The notes under the pieces are model-generated. The model did no database searches. It saw only the letters and a list, made by a program, of their open reading frames with translations, and was not told the DNA's origin. A DNA stretch of 64,000 bases from an uncultured Bacteroides sp. (GTDB lineage Bacteria; Bacteroidota; Bacteroidia; Bacteroidales; Bacteroidaceae). Positions 1 through 9,574 of the stretch are shown here, piece after piece. The position numbers and the translations under genes are program-made. The stretch is from NCBI GenBank assembly GCA_900552645.1, contig USAN01000001.1, positions 62,001 through 126,000 of the forward strand, given 5' to 3'. The stretch's first letter is position 1. The number at the start of each line of letters is the position of its first letter.

Positions 1-311
1 AGTAAGCAAGATACACACATTATGACAGAGAACCAGACTTGTGGCAAACCATCTTTTTTAAGTCCACGAAAGAACTGAGGACCTACTTTGTATCCTATGG
101 CAAATAGGAACATGAGAAAGAATACTGATTTTATAGGAGCTCCTATTGGTATGTTTAATTGACCTACTAATACACCCACCAGCAATACACTGGTAACCAC
201 TCCCAAACTAAAGCTTTTGATTTTAAATTTTCCAATCCAAAAACCGACGGCAAGGGTAAGGAATATAGCCAATTCCGAATGTTGCCTTAGAAGATTAACG
301 ATCCATTCCAT
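1..311 (-). CDS. AspT/YidE-type transporter, N-terminal part (runs off window)
   Basis: Reading leftward from an ATG at 311 the frame stays open to the window edge, giving about 103 residues that begin MEWIVNLLRQHSELAIFLTL. The fragment is strongly hydrophobic with three to four membrane segments and contains FFLMFLFAIGYKVGPQFF, which matches the N-terminal half of the aspartate:alanine exchanger (AspT)/YidE/YbjL duplication family. Members exchange small carboxylates or amino acids across the inner membrane. The substrate cannot be told from this part. Full-length members are about 560 residues, so the rest, including the TrkA-C domains, lies beyond position 1. Confidence 0.75.
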   Translation of the reverse strand, partial: MEWIVNLLRQHSELAIFLTLAVGFWIGKFKIKSFSLGVVTSVLLVGVLVGQLNIPIGAPIKSVFFLMFLFAIGYKVGPQFFRGLKKDGLPQVWFSVIMCVSCL

Positions 312-410
312 ATATTGTTATTTTAATAATCGTTTATTACAACATAAGAGTAGAAAAGATGTTGGTTAAAATGAATTAAAAAACATTTAGTCGTTTTATT
401 TGTTTCTTTA

Positions 411-545
411 TATAAACTAGATTTTCCCCTTAACTATATAAGAAAAATCGTTAAGATTTATATTGTTTTTATTTTTATAAACTAGAATTACTACCTTAAC
501 TATTATGAAGAAAAAATATTCGTTGAGATTTATACTGTTTTTTGC
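411..545 (+). repeat. Degenerate tandem duplication of a gene 5' region (about 65 bp period)
   Basis: The segment starting TATAAACTAG at 411 is repeated from 476. Both copies continue with a CCTTAACTAT-type block, then an A-rich stretch, then a variant of CGTTAAGATTTATATTGTTTT (second copy CGTTGAGATTTATACTGTTTT). The second copy contains the start codon and signal-peptide codons of the downstream lipoprotein. In the first copy the ATG has been lost. It looks like an old tandem duplication of the leader and first codons. Confidence 0.7.
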
Positions 546-1326
546 TTTATTAGGAATCTTTTTTTCTTCTTGTAATAAGGAGAAAAAAACTTATTTATTA
601 AAACAAGTTATATATGATAGTAAACATAGTAAACATAGTTTTAATATTAAATATGATAACAGAAATAGAATAATAAGTTGGAATAATACCGATATTATTT
701 ATATGAAGGATAAAATAATAGTGGGCAAGTCTTATTATTTATATGATGATTTTAATTATACTCCTATAACATTTACACTAAAGGATGGACGAGCTATTCA
801 TAGTTCTACTATGGGTATGATAGAATTTAATGGAGGTATCTGTTATGCTAATAAGGAGGTAGATTATGTATATAATGAAGGCTCAATAACTATAACAGCT
901 AATTATTCACTTATAAGTGATAGTACATTTATAGGCAGAGAGATTATAACATTAATATATAATAAGAAGGATGAACTCATTAAAAGAGTAAGAAGAGAAG
1001 AAGTTAAGAATAAGGAACCTAAAATTTTTTATACATATTTAAATTATGAAGATAGTATTCATTATAAAACTAATTATAATATGCTTTCATTTGTATTAAA
1101 TGTAAGAGGTTCGGATATATTCTTTTATCTTTTGCTTAATCTTGATGCATGTCCTAGAAGTAAAACTTTACCAAGTTTGATAAGATATGAGGAGGGAGTA
1201 AATAAAAAAAGCGATAACGTAACTTTACATTATCGCATGGATGGTGATTTACCCTCTATGGCAGAGATTATAAATGATTCGAATAAAATAGAATCAAAAA
1301 TTAATTTAAGGTATGATTTATACTAA
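505..1326 (+). CDS. Hypothetical AT-rich lipoprotein
   Basis: The 273-residue product starts with a basic N-terminus, a hydrophobic stretch and a Cys at residue 23 (IFFSSC), followed by a Lys-rich segment, so it is probably a lipoprotein. I do not recognise a family. The body is rich in Tyr, Asn, Ile and Lys, with likely beta strands, and resembles many uncharacterised Bacteroidetes lipoproteins. Codon use is extremely AT-rich compared with mfd next door, which hints at recent acquisition or fast evolution. A 9-bp unit (agtaaacat, 619-636) is tandemly repeated and gives SKHSKHS in the protein. The stop overlaps the end of the convergent TPR gene by 4 bp. A degenerate copy of its own 5' region lies just upstream. 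Confidence 0.7.
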   Translation: MKKKYSLRFILFFALLGIFFSSCNKEKKTYLLKQVIYDSKHSKHSFNIKYDNRNRIISWNNTDIIYMKDKIIVGKSYYLYDDFNYTPITFTLKDGRAIHSSTMGMIEFNGGICYANKEVDYVYNEGSITITANYSLISDSTFIGREIITLIYNKKDELIKRVRREEVKNKEPKIFYTYLNYEDSIHYKTNYNMLSFVLNVRGSDIFFYLLLNLDACPRSKTLPSLIRYEEGVNKKSDNVTLHYRMDGDLPSMAEIINDSNKIESKINLRYDLY

Positions 1327-3512
1327 ATTAATAAATCAGGAACGATTGATATTAGCGATTCCGATATGCCTTGTTTAATTAAATCAGGCTTGTCGGAATT
1401 GAATATATCAAAGAACTTTTCGTGATTCTTGCATAGTGAATCGGCTTTTTTATAATATTCTACTGCAGTGGTAAGATTATTCATAGCCAAATTTATATGG
1501 CCTATGTTCATGTAATCCTGCATATTGGCTTTGCCATCATTTATTACTTTCTCGAAGTATGTTAAGGATTTTTCATAATCTCTTAATATGAAATAACACC
1601 ATCCTATAGCTCTCTTTGAATTGTCATTGCTATTGTTCATATATTCTAGTTTGAAGAAATATGGAAGCGCTTCTTTATAGCTGCCTGCTTTTATAAGGCA
1701 TTGAGCTATCTGCAAAGTTATGTTAAGGTTATTTTCCTGTATTTCTTCTACTTTTTTGTAATATTCTACAGCTTTTGCAAAATCTCCACTTTTCTTATAA
1801 CATTGCGCTAGTCTATGATTGGTCCATACATTGTCTGGATGCATTATGTCGGATTGTATATAACTATTTATTGCATCTGTATATTTCCCACTCTTTTGTA
1901 GTGCATATCCTCTTTTTTGCCATAACTCCGAGTTAAGGGGTTCTTTATTTGTAAGCAATGCATAAACTTCGGCAGCTTCTTCCATGTAATTTTTTTTAAG
2001 AAGAAATTCAGCTATTCTTTTTAGTGTTTCCGGAGTATCTATTATAGATTTTAGATATTTGTTTTTCCATAATTGATATCCTCCGTCAAAAATATCTTTC
2101 TCTTCTTTTCTAAATTGCCATAACTTGAAGAAACGATATAGATCGTGTACATACTGCCTACTAATGATGTTTGAGTTATCACTTTTTTCGGACATGTCAT
2201 TCAAAGATGACAGCTGTTCTTCAGAAAACTGATTCTGTTCATTAAGTTGATTAATTATTAATGAACGCTGAGATTCCGGAAGTGAACCTAAGGTAAAGCA
2301 TAAGGAATACTTATCGGAATTGCAGAAAATTGATGACTTTAATATAAGATTGAGTATGGATATTTTATTTGTATCTTCATCTTTTAGTATTTGATATACA
2401 TTGGCCTGCTTGTTGAAAAATGGATAGAACCAATGAGAAGTGGTGAAGAAAAAATTGTAATTCTTTAGCATAGAGAATGTTTCCATATATATATCGGCTC
2501 CTTCAAGTTGCAGTTCGCCAATCTCTTTTATTTTTTCATTTACTCCAGAGTCATTGATGAATTTTTCCCAATCGGGATTCTTATCTTCGTTCTCTTCCAT
2601 TTCTTCAAGGTCAATTTTGAAATTGAAAGATTTTGGGTTTTTCATCATTTCTGGAATAATCTCTTCGCGCATCTTTTTATTTATATTCAAAGTTTCGCGT
2701 GTCATTAATAAATGTAACTGTATTCTTTGAACATCTTTACAGAAAGAGGAATTGTCAATCATAATCTTTATCCTATTTCCAACTTCAGGATATAACTCTA
2801 TTTTATCTTCTTGGTTTAGAAATATAAAAATAGCTCCTACAATAGCTCTTTGTGATATGTTTATATTATCTTTCTCACAACAGTCCAGTAATAGCATGAA
2901 CTTATTAATATCGAAAATATGAAGCAGACTCATTGTTATGGCACTTACTAATATTGCCTTGTCGTATGAGTCTACTAATAATGAATCTAAAATAGTTTCT
3001 ACATCTTTTTTATCTGTATCACTCCATTTTAAGTTTGTCCATACTTTTTCAAATAATTCATTTACTGAATGTTCATGATTAGTGACAATCTCTTTCTTAG
3101 CATCTTCAATATTATTGGAAGAATACATGAAGTCTACTGTACCCATATTCTGGGTATATGATTCCAGCTGCAAGAGTATTTCTTCAAATGATCTTCCGGG
3201 ATTAACCTGTTTCTTCTTTATCAACTCTGTATATTGAGATGTAGATGAAATGAGTGACTTAAGAACAGAAATACGATCTGTAATATTATATGCCTGTCTT
3301 GTCATTTTCATTATCATTTCTTTCTGATTTGGATCTTTAATACCTTGTAAAGTATATTTAAGCATCATTTCGTAAGAAATAAGAATGGCATCTATCTCTT
3401 CTTTCAGATTCCATGCATTTATGTCTATTGCTATTACAAGCAGAGATTTTAATGCTTCTTTAAGGCGTTTCTGACTTAACAATTGATATATATCACTTAT
3501 ATTCTTTTCCAT
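1323..3512 (-). CDS. Tetratricopeptide repeat protein
   Basis: The 729-residue protein has no signal peptide and is probably cytoplasmic. The N-terminal 450 residues are helical and of unknown function. From about residue 500 to 700 there are consecutive TPR units (for example PLNSELWQKRGYALQKSGKY, then DNVWTNHRLAQCYKKSGDF, then LNITLQIAQCLIKAGSYKEA), which normally bind protein partners. It is divergent from mfd, with a TAnnTTTG-type -7 element on the minus strand at 3577-3584. The function is unknown; a scaffold role is inference from the repeats. Confidence 0.85.
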   Translation of the reverse strand: MEKNISDIYQLLSQKRLKEALKSLLVIAIDINAWNLKEEIDAILISYEMMLKYTLQGIKDPNQKEMIMKMTRQAYNITDRISVLKSLISSTSQYTELIKKKQVNPGRSFEEILLQLESYTQNMGTVDFMYSSNNIEDAKKEIVTNHEHSVNELFEKVWTNLKWSDTDKKDVETILDSLLVDSYDKAILVSAITMSLLHIFDINKFMLLLDCCEKDNINISQRAIVGAIFIFLNQEDKIELYPEVGNRIKIMIDNSSFCKDVQRIQLHLLMTRETLNINKKMREEIIPEMMKNPKSFNFKIDLEEMEENEDKNPDWEKFINDSGVNEKIKEIGELQLEGADIYMETFSMLKNYNFFFTTSHWFYPFFNKQANVYQILKDEDTNKISILNLILKSSIFCNSDKYSLCFTLGSLPESQRSLIINQLNEQNQFSEEQLSSLNDMSEKSDNSNIISRQYVHDLYRFFKLWQFRKEEKDIFDGGYQLWKNKYLKSIIDTPETLKRIAEFLLKKNYMEEAAEVYALLTNKEPLNSELWQKRGYALQKSGKYTDAINSYIQSDIMHPDNVWTNHRLAQCYKKSGDFAKAVEYYKKVEEIQENNLNITLQIAQCLIKAGSYKEALPYFFKLEYMNNSNDNSKRAIGWCYFILRDYEKSLTYFEKVINDGKANMQDYMNIGHINLAMNNLTTAVEYYKKADSLCKNHEKFFDIFNSDKPDLIKQGISESLISIVPDLLI

Positions 3513-3576
3513 ATAATCTGGTTTTATAATGAAAACAAATAAAAAATAAAGATGTTATCATAATTTTATTATTAGA

Positions 3577-3584
3577 CAAAAGTA
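3577..3584 (-). promoter_or_regulatory. Predicted -7 promoter element of the TPR gene
   Basis: The minus strand reads TACTTTTG, which fits the Bacteroidetes -7 consensus TAnnTTTG, 65 bp upstream of the ATG. No clear -33 TTTG is visible. Confidence 0.45.
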
Positions 3585-3606
3585 ATTAATCAATTAGATA
3601 TTTCAG

Positions 3607-3614
3607 TAATTTTG
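3607..3614 (+). promoter_or_regulatory. Predicted -7 promoter element of mfd
   Basis: TAATTTTG fits TAnnTTTG and lies 19 bp before the mfd ATG, so the leader would be short. Only 22 bp separate it from the opposing -7 element of the TPR gene. Confidence 0.5.
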
Positions 3615-3633
3615 TCGCACTTTTGAAAACAGT

Positions 3634-6600
3634 ATGAATATTTCTGAATTACAACAAATCTATAAGACTCATCCCAATACTGTGGCAATGAGTAAATTAC
3701 TGAAGGACTCTTCGGTGAATACTATATATATAGGAGGACTGTTCGGATCGGCAGCTCCACTAGAATTTTCGTGTCTGACTGATGGCGAACATTGCTATGT
3801 TTTTATTCTTGATGATTTAGAAAGTGCAGGTTACTTCTATCATGATATAACTCAGATAAATGGTGATAAAAATATATTGTTCTTTCCATCTTCATATAGA
3901 AGGGCAATTAAATATGGTCAGAAGGATTCGGCAAATGAAATACTTAGAACCGAGGTGTTAAGTCGTTTGCAGAAAGGAGATAAAATAAGTATTGTAACTT
4001 ACCCTGAGGCTTTGTCCGAAAAGGTTGTTGGTGTTAATGCTTTGAGTATTAATACGCTTAAGATAGAAATAGGACAGAAAATAAGTATTGCTGCAATAAC
4101 CGAAACACTTTCTAAGTTGGGTTTTGAACATGTAGATTATGTATATGAACCTGGACAGTATGCCGTTCGTGGAAGTATAATTGATGTTTTTTCATTTTCG
4201 TCTGAGTTTCCATACAGAATAGATTTTTTTGGAAATGAGATAGATAGTATGCGTACTTTTGAAGTCGAAACGCAGCTGTCTAAGGAGAAGAGGAGTAATA
4301 TAGCGATAGTTGCCGAACTTGACAGCATAAAGAATGATGACGGGAAAATATCGTTCCTTGATTTTATTCCAAAAGATACTATTATTGCACTGAAAGATAT
4401 TCTATGGACTCGCGAAAGTATACAGAAAAGTTTTGATGATGCTTTATCGCCACAAGCAGTGGTAGCATGGGAGGCAGAGAATGAAAATACTCCATTTCCT
4501 TTTTCGAGTATGAATCTTATTGAAGGAACTGATTTTGCTTCTAATATAGTAAACTTCAAAAGAATTGAATTTGGAAACAAGGCAACTGGTAACCCACAGG
4601 CTGTAGTTACTTTTAATACCTCTCCACAACCTATATTTCATAAGAATTTTGATTTGGTAAGTTCTACTTTTACAGATTATGAGGATAGGGGATATAAACT
4701 TTTTATCTGCACCGATAGCGAAAAACAGGCTCTTCGTCTTAAAGATATATTCGAAGAGAGAGGAGATAAAATTACGTTTACTCCTGTAAACAAGACGCTT
4801 CATGAAGGATTTGTCGATAATACAATAAAGGATTGCTTCTTTACAGATCATCAAATTTTTGATCGTTTCCATAAATATAACTTAAGAAGTGACAAAGCCA
4901 GAAGTGGTAAGGTTGCTCTTACATTGAAAGAACTGAGCCAGTTTGAACCAGGAGATTACGTTGTACATATTGATCATGGAGTAGGCAAATTTGGAGGATT
5001 AGTAAGAATGCCTAACGGTAATACTACTCAGGAGGTTATTAAATTGATATATCAGAATGATGATGTAGTATTTGTTTCAATACATTCTCTTCATAAGATC
5101 TCTAAATATAAAGGAAAAGAAGGAGATGCTCCGCGTCTTAATAAACTTGGTACCGGTGCATGGGAAAAACTGAAGGATAAAACTAAAAGTAAGATAAAGG
5201 ATATTGCCAGAGATTTGATAAAACTATATTCTCAGCGTAAACAAGAGAAAGGTTTTCAGTATAGTCCCGACAGTTTTATGCAAACTGAACTTGAAGCAAG
5301 TTTTATTTATGAAGATACCCCAGATCAGCTCAAGGCTACAGTTGATGTTAAGAGCGATATGGAAAGTGAGCGACCTATGGATCGATTGGTATGCGGAGAT
5401 GTTGGGTTTGGAAAGACCGAAGTGGCAATAAGAGCTGCATTTAAGGCGGTGGCCGATAACAAGCAGGTAGCAGTTTTAGTTCCTACCACAGTTTTGGCTT
5501 ATCAGCATTTTCAAACATTCAAGGAACGACTCAAAGATTTTCCTTGTAAGGTAGATTACCTTAGCAGAGCACGAACATCAAAGGATTCAAGTCGTATACT
5601 AAAGGAACTTGCCGAGGGTAAGATTAATATTATAATTGGCACTCATAAGATAATTGGAAAATCTGTAAAGTTTAAGGATCTTGGATTGTTAATAATAGAT
5701 GAAGAACAGAAATTTGGAGTGGGAGTTAAAGAGAAGCTTAGACAAATTAAGGTAAATGTTGATACTCTTACGATGACGGCAACTCCAATACCACGTACTT
5801 TGCAATTTTCGCTTATGGGAGCACGAGATTTATCTGTAATACAGACTCCTCCTCCTAATCGTTATCCTATACAGACTGAAGTACATACTTTCAATGAGGA
5901 TATAATAAATGATGCAGTAAATTTTGAGATGAGCCGTAACGGTCAGGTGTTTTTTGTAAATAATCGTATCCAAAATCTAGAAGAATTGGCTGCCATTATA
6001 AAAAGAAACATACCCGACTGTAGAGTTTGTATAGGTCATGGGCAAATGGAGCCTGAAAAGCTGGAGAAAGTTATTCTTGATTTCGTTAACTACGATTATG
6101 ATGTACTTTTGGCTACTACTATAATTGAAAGTGGAATTGATATTCCTAATGCTAATACTATAATAATTAATCAGGCTCAGAATTTTGGATTGAGTGACTT
6201 GCATCAGATGAGAGGACGTGTAGGAAGAAGCAATAAGAAGGCTTTCTGCTATCTCCTTGCTCCGCCATTGTCATCACTTACTCCGGAAGCAAAGCGAAGA
6301 TTACAGGCTATAGAGAATTTCAGCGATTTGGGAAGTGGAATACATATTGCAATGCAGGATCTAGATATTAGAGGGGCAGGTAATATGTTGGGAGCCGAAC
6401 AGAGTGGATTTATTGCCGATTTAGGATATGAAACTTATCAGAAGATTCTTGCTGAGGCTGTAAAGGAGCTTAAGGAAGATGAGTTTGCCGATTTATATGC
6501 AGAAGAAACGAAAGCAGGAGAAGAGAAGATAAGTGGAGAAAATTTTGTAGACGAATGCTTAGTAGAGAGTGATCTTGAACTTCTGTTCCCAAATGAGTAT

Positions 6601-7017
6601 ATTCCAAGTAGTAGCGAAAGAATGCTGTTATATCGTGAACTTGATGGATTGGAACTAGATAAGGATGTAGTTGAATTTAAATCACGACTTGAAGATAGAT
6701 TTGGTAAGATTCCAAAAGAAGGAATTGAGCTTCTACGTATAGTTCCTTTGAGAAGAATTGCAAAAAGACTGGGCATTGAGAAAATATTCCTGAAAGCAGG
6801 AAAGATGACTCTTTTCTTTGTGAATAATCCGGAAAGTCCATATTTTCAAAGTGCGGCCTTTGGAAAAATAATAGATTATATGTCTAAGAACCCTAGATAT
6901 TGTAATTTAAGAGATCAACACGGTAAGAGAAGTATGATTGTTAAAAATATTAATGATGTTGAAACTGCAGTAGCTATTCTTCAGGAAATAGTTAGCATGG
7001 ATAGTTTTTCCAAATAG
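3634..7017 (+). CDS. mfd: Transcription-repair coupling factor Mfd
   Basis: At 1127 residues it has the usual Mfd length and domain order. A UvrB-like N-terminal region is followed by the RNA-polymerase-interacting CarD-like domain starting near residue 437 (FEPGDYVVHIDHGVGKFGG). The SF2 translocase has a Walker A (GDVGFGKTE, about residue 588) and a DEEQ box (about 689), and carries MTATPIPRTL and the helicase motif VI region QMRGRVGRS. A C-terminal TRCF domain closes the protein. Mfd displaces RNA polymerase stalled at DNA lesions and recruits UvrA. The start is supported by the -7 element 19 bp upstream. Confidence 0.98.
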   Translation: MNISELQQIYKTHPNTVAMSKLLKDSSVNTIYIGGLFGSAAPLEFSCLTDGEHCYVFILDDLESAGYFYHDITQINGDKNILFFPSSYRRAIKYGQKDSANEILRTEVLSRLQKGDKISIVTYPEALSEKVVGVNALSINTLKIEIGQKISIAAITETLSKLGFEHVDYVYEPGQYAVRGSIIDVFSFSSEFPYRIDFFGNEIDSMRTFEVETQLSKEKRSNIAIVAELDSIKNDDGKISFLDFIPKDTIIALKDILWTRESIQKSFDDALSPQAVVAWEAENENTPFPFSSMNLIEGTDFASNIVNFKRIEFGNKATGNPQAVVTFNTSPQPIFHKNFDLVSSTFTDYEDRGYKLFICTDSEKQALRLKDIFEERGDKITFTPVNKTLHEGFVDNTIKDCFFTDHQIFDRFHKYNLRSDKARSGKVALTLKELSQFEPGDYVVHIDHGVGKFGGLVRMPNGNTTQEVIKLIYQNDDVVFVSIHSLHKISKYKGKEGDAPRLNKLGTGAWEKLKDKTKSKIKDIARDLIKLYSQRKQEKGFQYSPDSFMQTELEASFIYEDTPDQLKATVDVKSDMESERPMDRLVCGDVGFGKTEVAIRAAFKAVADNKQVAVLVPTTVLAYQHFQTFKERLKDFPCKVDYLSRARTSKDSSRILKELAEGKINIIIGTHKIIGKSVKFKDLGLLIIDEEQKFGVGVKEKLRQIKVNVDTLTMTATPIPRTLQFSLMGARDLSVIQTPPPNRYPIQTEVHTFNEDIINDAVNFEMSRNGQVFFVNNRIQNLEELAAIIKRNIPDCRVCIGHGQMEPEKLEKVILDFVNYDYDVLLATTIIESGIDIPNANTIIINQAQNFGLSDLHQMRGRVGRSNKKAFCYLLAPPLSSLTPEAKRRLQAIENFSDLGSGIHIAMQDLDIRGAGNMLGAEQSGFIADLGYETYQKILAEAVKELKEDEFADLYAEETKAGEEKISGENFVDECLVESDLELLFPNEYIPSSSERMLLYRELDGLELDKDVVEFKSRLEDRFGKIPKEGIELLRIVPLRRIAKRLGIEKIFLKAGKMTLFFVNNPESPYFQSAAFGKIIDYMSKNPRYCNLRDQHGKRSMIVKNINDVETAVAILQEIVSMDSFSK

Positions 7018-7142
7018 AGTCTCTTGATATATAAATTTTATATTGATAATATGTTGATTGTTAATGTGTTGTAGGATAAGTAATGTAAAATATTTTTTAA
7101 AATATAAAAGTTATCATATTTAAAAATACTGTAAAAATAACA

Positions 7143-7150
7143 TAAATTTG
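7143..7150 (+). promoter_or_regulatory. Possible -7 promoter element of the OmpA-type gene
   Basis: TAAATTTG matches TAnnTTTG, giving a leader of about 120 nt. A weaker candidate (TTATTTTG) lies nearer the gene at about 7194-7201. The 262-bp gap before the gene is otherwise very AT-rich with no coding signal. Confidence 0.35.
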
Positions 7151-7279
7151 TATTTAATAAACTTAATATAAATCCTAATAAATAAATAATGCTTTATTTT
7201 GCACCCCATAAAATTATATATAATTATTTAAATAAAAATTCATATAAACATATTATATAATTTAATAATTGATTGTAAG

Positions 7280-8425
7280 ATGCAAATTAAAACATTAGGT
7301 TTAGTTTTAGCTCTTTCAGTAGCTGGAGGAGTGAATGCACAAACAGAAGTGAATTCTGACAAGTTTAAGGTAGAAACAAATCGTTTTTGGAATAATTGGT
7401 TTGTAAGCGCCGGAGGTGGTGCACAGGTGTATGTTGGTGATGGAGATAGTAAGGGAGACTTTGGTAAACGTATTGCTCCTGCATTGGATATTGCAGTAGG
7501 TAAATGGTTTACACCGGTTATGGGTCTTCGCCTTCAATACAGTGGCCTGCAGGTAAAAGGTTTTAGCACCGTAGACGGAGCTTATGCTGATGGAAAGAAC
7601 AGTGAAGGTTACTATAAACAAAAATGGAATGTAGCTCATTTACATGGCGATATTTTGTTGAATGCTTCAAACCTTTTCTTTGGTTACAATGAAAAGCGTA
7701 TTTATAACCTTGTTCCTTTTGTTGGAATGGGTGTAATGCATTCATGGACTTCTCCAAAAAATAATGAATTGGCTGCTACAGTTGGTATTATCAACCGTTT
7801 CCGCCTTAATTCTTGTTTAGATCTTAACCTCGAAGCTAAAGGTACTTTAGTTAATGATCGTTTTGATGGAGAAATTGGTGGTAATGGTAAAGAAGGACTT
7901 GCTTCTGTAACTGTAGGTCTTACTTACAAGTTCAAACAGAGAGGTTGGAATCGTGCTACTGTAATTTCTACTGGTATTACCGAAGCTGAAATGAACAGCG
8001 TTCGTGATCAGTTGAACAGTGCATTGAGAGACAATGAAAACTTGAAGAATGAATTGTCGGCTGCTCGCAACAATACTAATAAGGTTGTTGAGAAAGAGGT
8101 TATCGGTTCTTCTCGTATAGTTACATTTGCAATTGGTAAGAGTAAAATTAACAAGTTGGGTCTTGTTAATCTTGAAATGTTTGCTAAATCAGTTAAAGCT
8201 GGTCCTGCCGATAAAGTTTATACTATTGTAGGTTATGCTGACAGCAAGACAGGTAGCGCTAAATACAACCAGAAGTTAAGTGAAGCACGTGCTGAAGCAG
8301 TTCGTGATGCTTTGGTTAATCAGTTTGGCGTTAATCCTTCTCAATTAAAAGTTGAGTCTAAGGGTGGTGTAGCTAATATGTTCTATAATGATGCTGCATT
8401 GAACAGAGCTGTTATTGTTGACTAA
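7280..8425 (+). CDS. OmpA-family outer membrane protein
   Basis: A signal peptide (MQIKTLGLVLALSVAGGVNA, cleaved before Gln) precedes an eight-strand-type beta-barrel at about residues 35-230. A short coiled-coil linker follows (about 238-265), and residues about 280-381 form an OmpA C-terminal peptidoglycan-binding domain. That domain shows the conserved Asp (GYADSKTG) and the N-x2-LS-x2-RA motif (NQKLSEARA). Such proteins tether the outer membrane to peptidoglycan and are abundant in Bacteroides. Codon use is more biased than that of its neighbours, consistent with high expression. A strong terminator follows. Confidence 0.93.
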   Translation: MQIKTLGLVLALSVAGGVNAQTEVNSDKFKVETNRFWNNWFVSAGGGAQVYVGDGDSKGDFGKRIAPALDIAVGKWFTPVMGLRLQYSGLQVKGFSTVDGAYADGKNSEGYYKQKWNVAHLHGDILLNASNLFFGYNEKRIYNLVPFVGMGVMHSWTSPKNNELAATVGIINRFRLNSCLDLNLEAKGTLVNDRFDGEIGGNGKEGLASVTVGLTYKFKQRGWNRATVISTGITEAEMNSVRDQLNSALRDNENLKNELSAARNNTNKVVEKEVIGSSRIVTFAIGKSKINKLGLVNLEMFAKSVKAGPADKVYTIVGYADSKTGSAKYNQKLSEARAEAVRDALVNQFGVNPSQLKVESKGGVANMFYNDAALNRAVIVD

Positions 8426-8455
8426 TTTGTAGTTGCATAATTTATTAAACATTAT

Positions 8456-8502
8456 AAACGTGGATGTATTCATTTAGATTACATCCACGTTTTTCTTTTT
8501 TC
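8456..8502 (+). terminator. Rho-independent terminator after the OmpA-type gene
   Basis: Perfect 13-bp inverted repeat (AAACGTGGATGTA at 8456-8468 and its complement at 8480-8492) with an 11-nt loop, followed by a T-rich run. Confidence 0.9.
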
Positions 8503-8751
8503 TACAAAATAACCAAGTTTTTTTATTATTATCATTCTGAATGACTTTAATCAATCTATTCAACCATCCTGATAAGCATTGATAATAAGATTAGGATATT
8601 CTAAGGCTATCAATTTAGCAGAAAGAGGAATTATTGGAGTCAATCATTTATTCTAACTTATTATTTATACTAAAATATTATATAATCTAATTAGTTTATA
8701 ATAGAATCAATGTGTAATGATAATACCCAAAAATAATATAATACGACATAA
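8503..8751. other. AT-rich intergenic region
   Basis: This is the bulk of the 377-bp gap between the OmpA-type gene and the amidase operon. I see no gene. One 27-codon minus-strand stretch near 8557-8640 reads like protein but has no start or context and may be a gene fossil. Confidence 0.4.
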
Positions 8752-8785
8752 TTTGTTTTTATATATAAATAAATTGTTATATTTG
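8752..8785 (+). promoter_or_regulatory. Predicted promoter of the omega-amidase/iorAB operon
   Basis: TTTG at 8752-8755 and TATATTTG at 8778-8785 match the Bacteroidetes -33 and -7 elements with a 22-bp spacer. The first ATG is 17 bp downstream. Confidence 0.6.
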
Positions 8786-8802
8786 AAGCCCTAAATATTG
8801 AA

Positions 8803-9570
8803 ATGCTTATGAAGATCACAATTTTTCAGACAGATATAGTATGGTCAGACTCCATTAAGAATATCCAGAATGCTACAGCAGCCATTGACAAGGCTCCACA
8901 TTCCGATCTATATATTTTCCCCGAAATGTTTTCTACGGGGTTTTGCACTTCACCATCAGGAATAGCCGAGAGAGGCGAAGGAAAGACTCTTGAATGGATG
9001 AAAGAAACGGCAATGAAGAGGCAGTGTGCCATAGCAGGAAGCGTGCCAACGGAGATTAATAATAGATATTATAATCGATTTTATTTCGTATATCCTTCGG
9101 GTGAATATGATATATACGACAAGAAGCATCTATTTACTTATGGAGGAGAAGACAAGACTTTTAGTGCCGGTAGTGATAGAGTAGTGGTAACCTATAAGGG
9201 TATTAGAATACTTCTTCAAATTTGTTACGATCTTCGTTTTCCGGTATTCAGCAGAAATAGAAAAGATTACGATATGATAATATATGTAGCAAGTTGGCCA
9301 GATGTGAGAATAGATGCATGGAAAACTCTTATTCATGCACGTGCGATAGAAAATCAATGTTTTGTAGCTGCTGTAAATAGAGTAGGTAATGATCCTTACT
9401 GCAAATATATAGGAGGAAGTGAAATAATAGATCCTTATGGAAAAACAATAGTTGCTTGTGAAGATAATGTAGAGTGTGCTGCAACCACAGATATTGATAT
9501 TACCATTCTGGAAAGGTTTAGAGAAAAATTTCCAGTATTAAATGATTCCGATAATTTTTTAATTAAATAA
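8803..9570 (+). CDS. Carbon-nitrogen hydrolase, probable omega-amidase (YafV/Nit2-like)
   Basis: At 255 residues it is the normal size for the nitrilase superfamily. The catalytic triad is visible: Glu41 (FPEMFSTGF), Lys107 (YDKKHLF) and Cys141 (LLQICYDLRFP). The YDK-HLF motif and overall match point to omega-amidases, which hydrolyse alpha-ketoglutaramate or alpha-ketosuccinamate left by glutamine- or asparagine-dependent transaminases. A start at 8809 (MKITIFQTD) is equally plausible. It heads a tightly packed operon with iorA 4 bp downstream and an aminotransferase two genes later, which fits a role in completing such transaminations. Confidence 0.85.
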   Translation: MLMKITIFQTDIVWSDSIKNIQNATAAIDKAPHSDLYIFPEMFSTGFCTSPSGIAERGEGKTLEWMKETAMKRQCAIAGSVPTEINNRYYNRFYFVYPSGEYDIYDKKHLFTYGGEDKTFSAGSDRVVVTYKGIRILLQICYDLRFPVFSRNRKDYDMIIYVASWPDVRIDAWKTLIHARAIENQCFVAAVNRVGNDPYCKYIGGSEIIDPYGKTIVACEDNVECAATTDIDITILERFREKFPVLNDSDNFLIK

Positions 9571-9574
9571 TACG

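Noticed and set aside
4137..4580. Long open frames opposite mfd and other real genes.
   Set aside because: They are antisense shadows of strongly coding genes with no matching protein character.
8557..8640. Short minus-strand reading frame (27 codons) that reads like protein (IPLSAKLIALEYPN...).
   Set aside because: Stops on both sides, no start codon except TTG, no ribosome-binding context; at best a fossil.
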